The notes beneath the pieces are model-generated. The model searched no databases, was not told the DNA's origin, and saw only the letters and a list, made by a program, of their open reading frames with translations. Below are positions 63,406 through 64,000 of a DNA stretch of 64,000 bases, piece by piece. The position numbers and the translations under genes are program-made. Every line of letters starts with the position of its first letter. The stretch's first letter is position 1. Origin of the DNA: Hydrogenophilales bacterium 28-61-23 (GTDB taxonomy: Bacteria > Pseudomonadota > Gammaproteobacteria > Burkholderiales > Thiobacillaceae); assembly GCA_002281555.1 (NCBI GenBank), contig NCGJ01000005.1:62001-126000 (forward strand), in the 5' to 3' direction.

Positions 63406-64000
63406 TCAATGCCCCCAAGTCGGCTCACGCAAATCACCGCTCTGCGACAAACGCTGGCGAATTTTTCCATCAACACTCACCGTTGCCAGCACTCCACGGC
63501 CATTGACCAGCGTGGCATACAGAATTTGACGGCCATTGGGCGCAAAACTGGGCGACTCGTCATGCACCGTATCGGTCAAAACCTGCATCTGGCCGCTCGC
63601 CAGATCCATAACCGCGACATGAAAGCGCGCGTCGCGACGGTGCACGAATGCCAGGGTTTTTCCGTCTGGAGACAGCGCGGGCGAAACATTATAGCCGCCC
63701 TCGAAAGTCACCCGGCTGGCGCTCCCATCAATAAGCGAAGCCTTGTAGATTTGAGGTGTGCCGCCTCGATTGGATGTAAAGAACAGCCAACGTCCATCCG
63801 GGCTGAACAAGGGTTCGGTATCCAACGCACCGCCATGCGTGAAACGGGTTGTGGCGCCGGTCTCGATATCCAGCATATAAATCTGCGAGGTATCGTCTTT
63901 CGAAAGCGTCACCGCCAACTTTCGGCTATCCGGAGACCAGGCTGGCGCCGAATTGGAGCCGCGAAACTTGGCCACGGCAATACGTTTGCCATCGGCCAGG
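63406..64000 (-). CDS. tolB: Tol-Pal system protein TolB, C-terminal part (cut by window edge)
   Basis: The last 197 codons or so of a periplasmic beta-propeller protein, recognisable by repeated blades: GSNSAPAWSPDSRKLAVTLS, DTEPLFSPDGRWLFFTSNRGGTPQIY, NVSPALSPDGKTLAFVHRRD and DESPSFAPNGRQILYAT. It starts outside the window. It is separated from pal by about 137 bp with no gene. Confidence 0.96.
   Translation of the reverse strand, partial: LADGKRIAVAKFRGSNSAPAWSPDSRKLAVTLSKDDTSQIYMLDIETGATTRFTHGGALDTEPLFSPDGRWLFFTSNRGGTPQIYKASLIDGSASRVTFEGGYNVSPALSPDGKTLAFVHRRDARFHVAVMDLASGQMQVLTDTVHDESPSFAPNGRQILYATLVNGRGVLATVSVDGKIRQRLSQSGDLREPTWGH

Overview
The window reads as chromosome from a GC-rich betaproteobacterium, probably of the Nitrosomonadales/Rhodocyclales type and probably a facultatively anaerobic, sulfur-handling organism. 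This is inferred from gene order and content: tolB-pal-cpoB-queE-queC, ilvBHC-pssA-leuA, kdsD-kdsC-lptCAB-rpoN-hpf-ptsN-hprK-rapZ, a perfect FNR box in front of a membrane cytochrome c, and a YeeE/YedE-type sulfur-compound transporter next to a TlpA-like thioredoxin. No rRNA, CRISPR array or intact transposase gene was found.

Layout. 1-3.8 kb: parE (cut by the left edge), hslU without hslV, a DUF4426 protein and a TauE/SafE-like membrane protein. 3.8-7.2 kb is an accessory island: GGACA-nn-TGTCC repeats about 38 bp apart, an AT-rich secreted protein gene, a REP-type inverted repeat, then three integron gene cassettes each ended by a recognisable attC site, with no integrase gene in the window (a CALIN). 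Two adjacent cassettes encode HEPN-type proteins. 7.2-15.7 kb: a glycolate-oxidase operon (glcDEF) joined to a four-carbon acid sugar kinase and a transketolase/phosphoketolase-like enzyme, with a divergent IclR regulator; glcE carries an in-frame insertion made of palindromic repeats. 15.7-17.3 kb: a small membrane protein, a decayed GNAT gene, REP hairpins and a Doc/AbrB-type toxin-antitoxin pair. 17.3-23.2 kb: a MacAB-like ABC exporter operon, rlmH and a SenB-like glycosyltransferase. 23.2-26.9 kb: tRNA-Ala (acceptor stem 2 nt short), tRNA-Glu, a membrane protein plus B12-type radical SAM pair, a hydrolase fragment and small ORFs.

26.9-35.4 kb: an RND pump, two secreted START-like proteins, a lipoprotein, a YbhP/ClsB pair, ubiX and a Gx-transporter/NusG-II pair. 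35.4-45.1 kb: the nitrogen-PTS, sigma-54 and LPS transport block, ending with a KefB-like antiporter. 45.1-52.1 kb: a lone pseudopilin, YceI, PsiF, sucCD, a WrbA/HugZ/DUF2069 operon and the FNR-linked membrane cytochrome. 52.1-58.4 kb: branched-chain amino-acid genes with a possible leucine-rich leader peptide before leuA, then two tRNA-Lys genes. 58.4-64 kb: TlpA-like protein, YeeE/YedE transporter, queC/queE and the tol-pal genes, with tolB cut by the right edge.

The most distinctive points are the integrase-less cassette array flanked by a perfect 15-bp inverted repeat, the palindromic in-frame insertion in glcE, the regulated tetronate-kinase/transketolase-like/glycolate-oxidase operon, the truncated tRNA-Ala acceptor stem and the isolated SenB-like gene.
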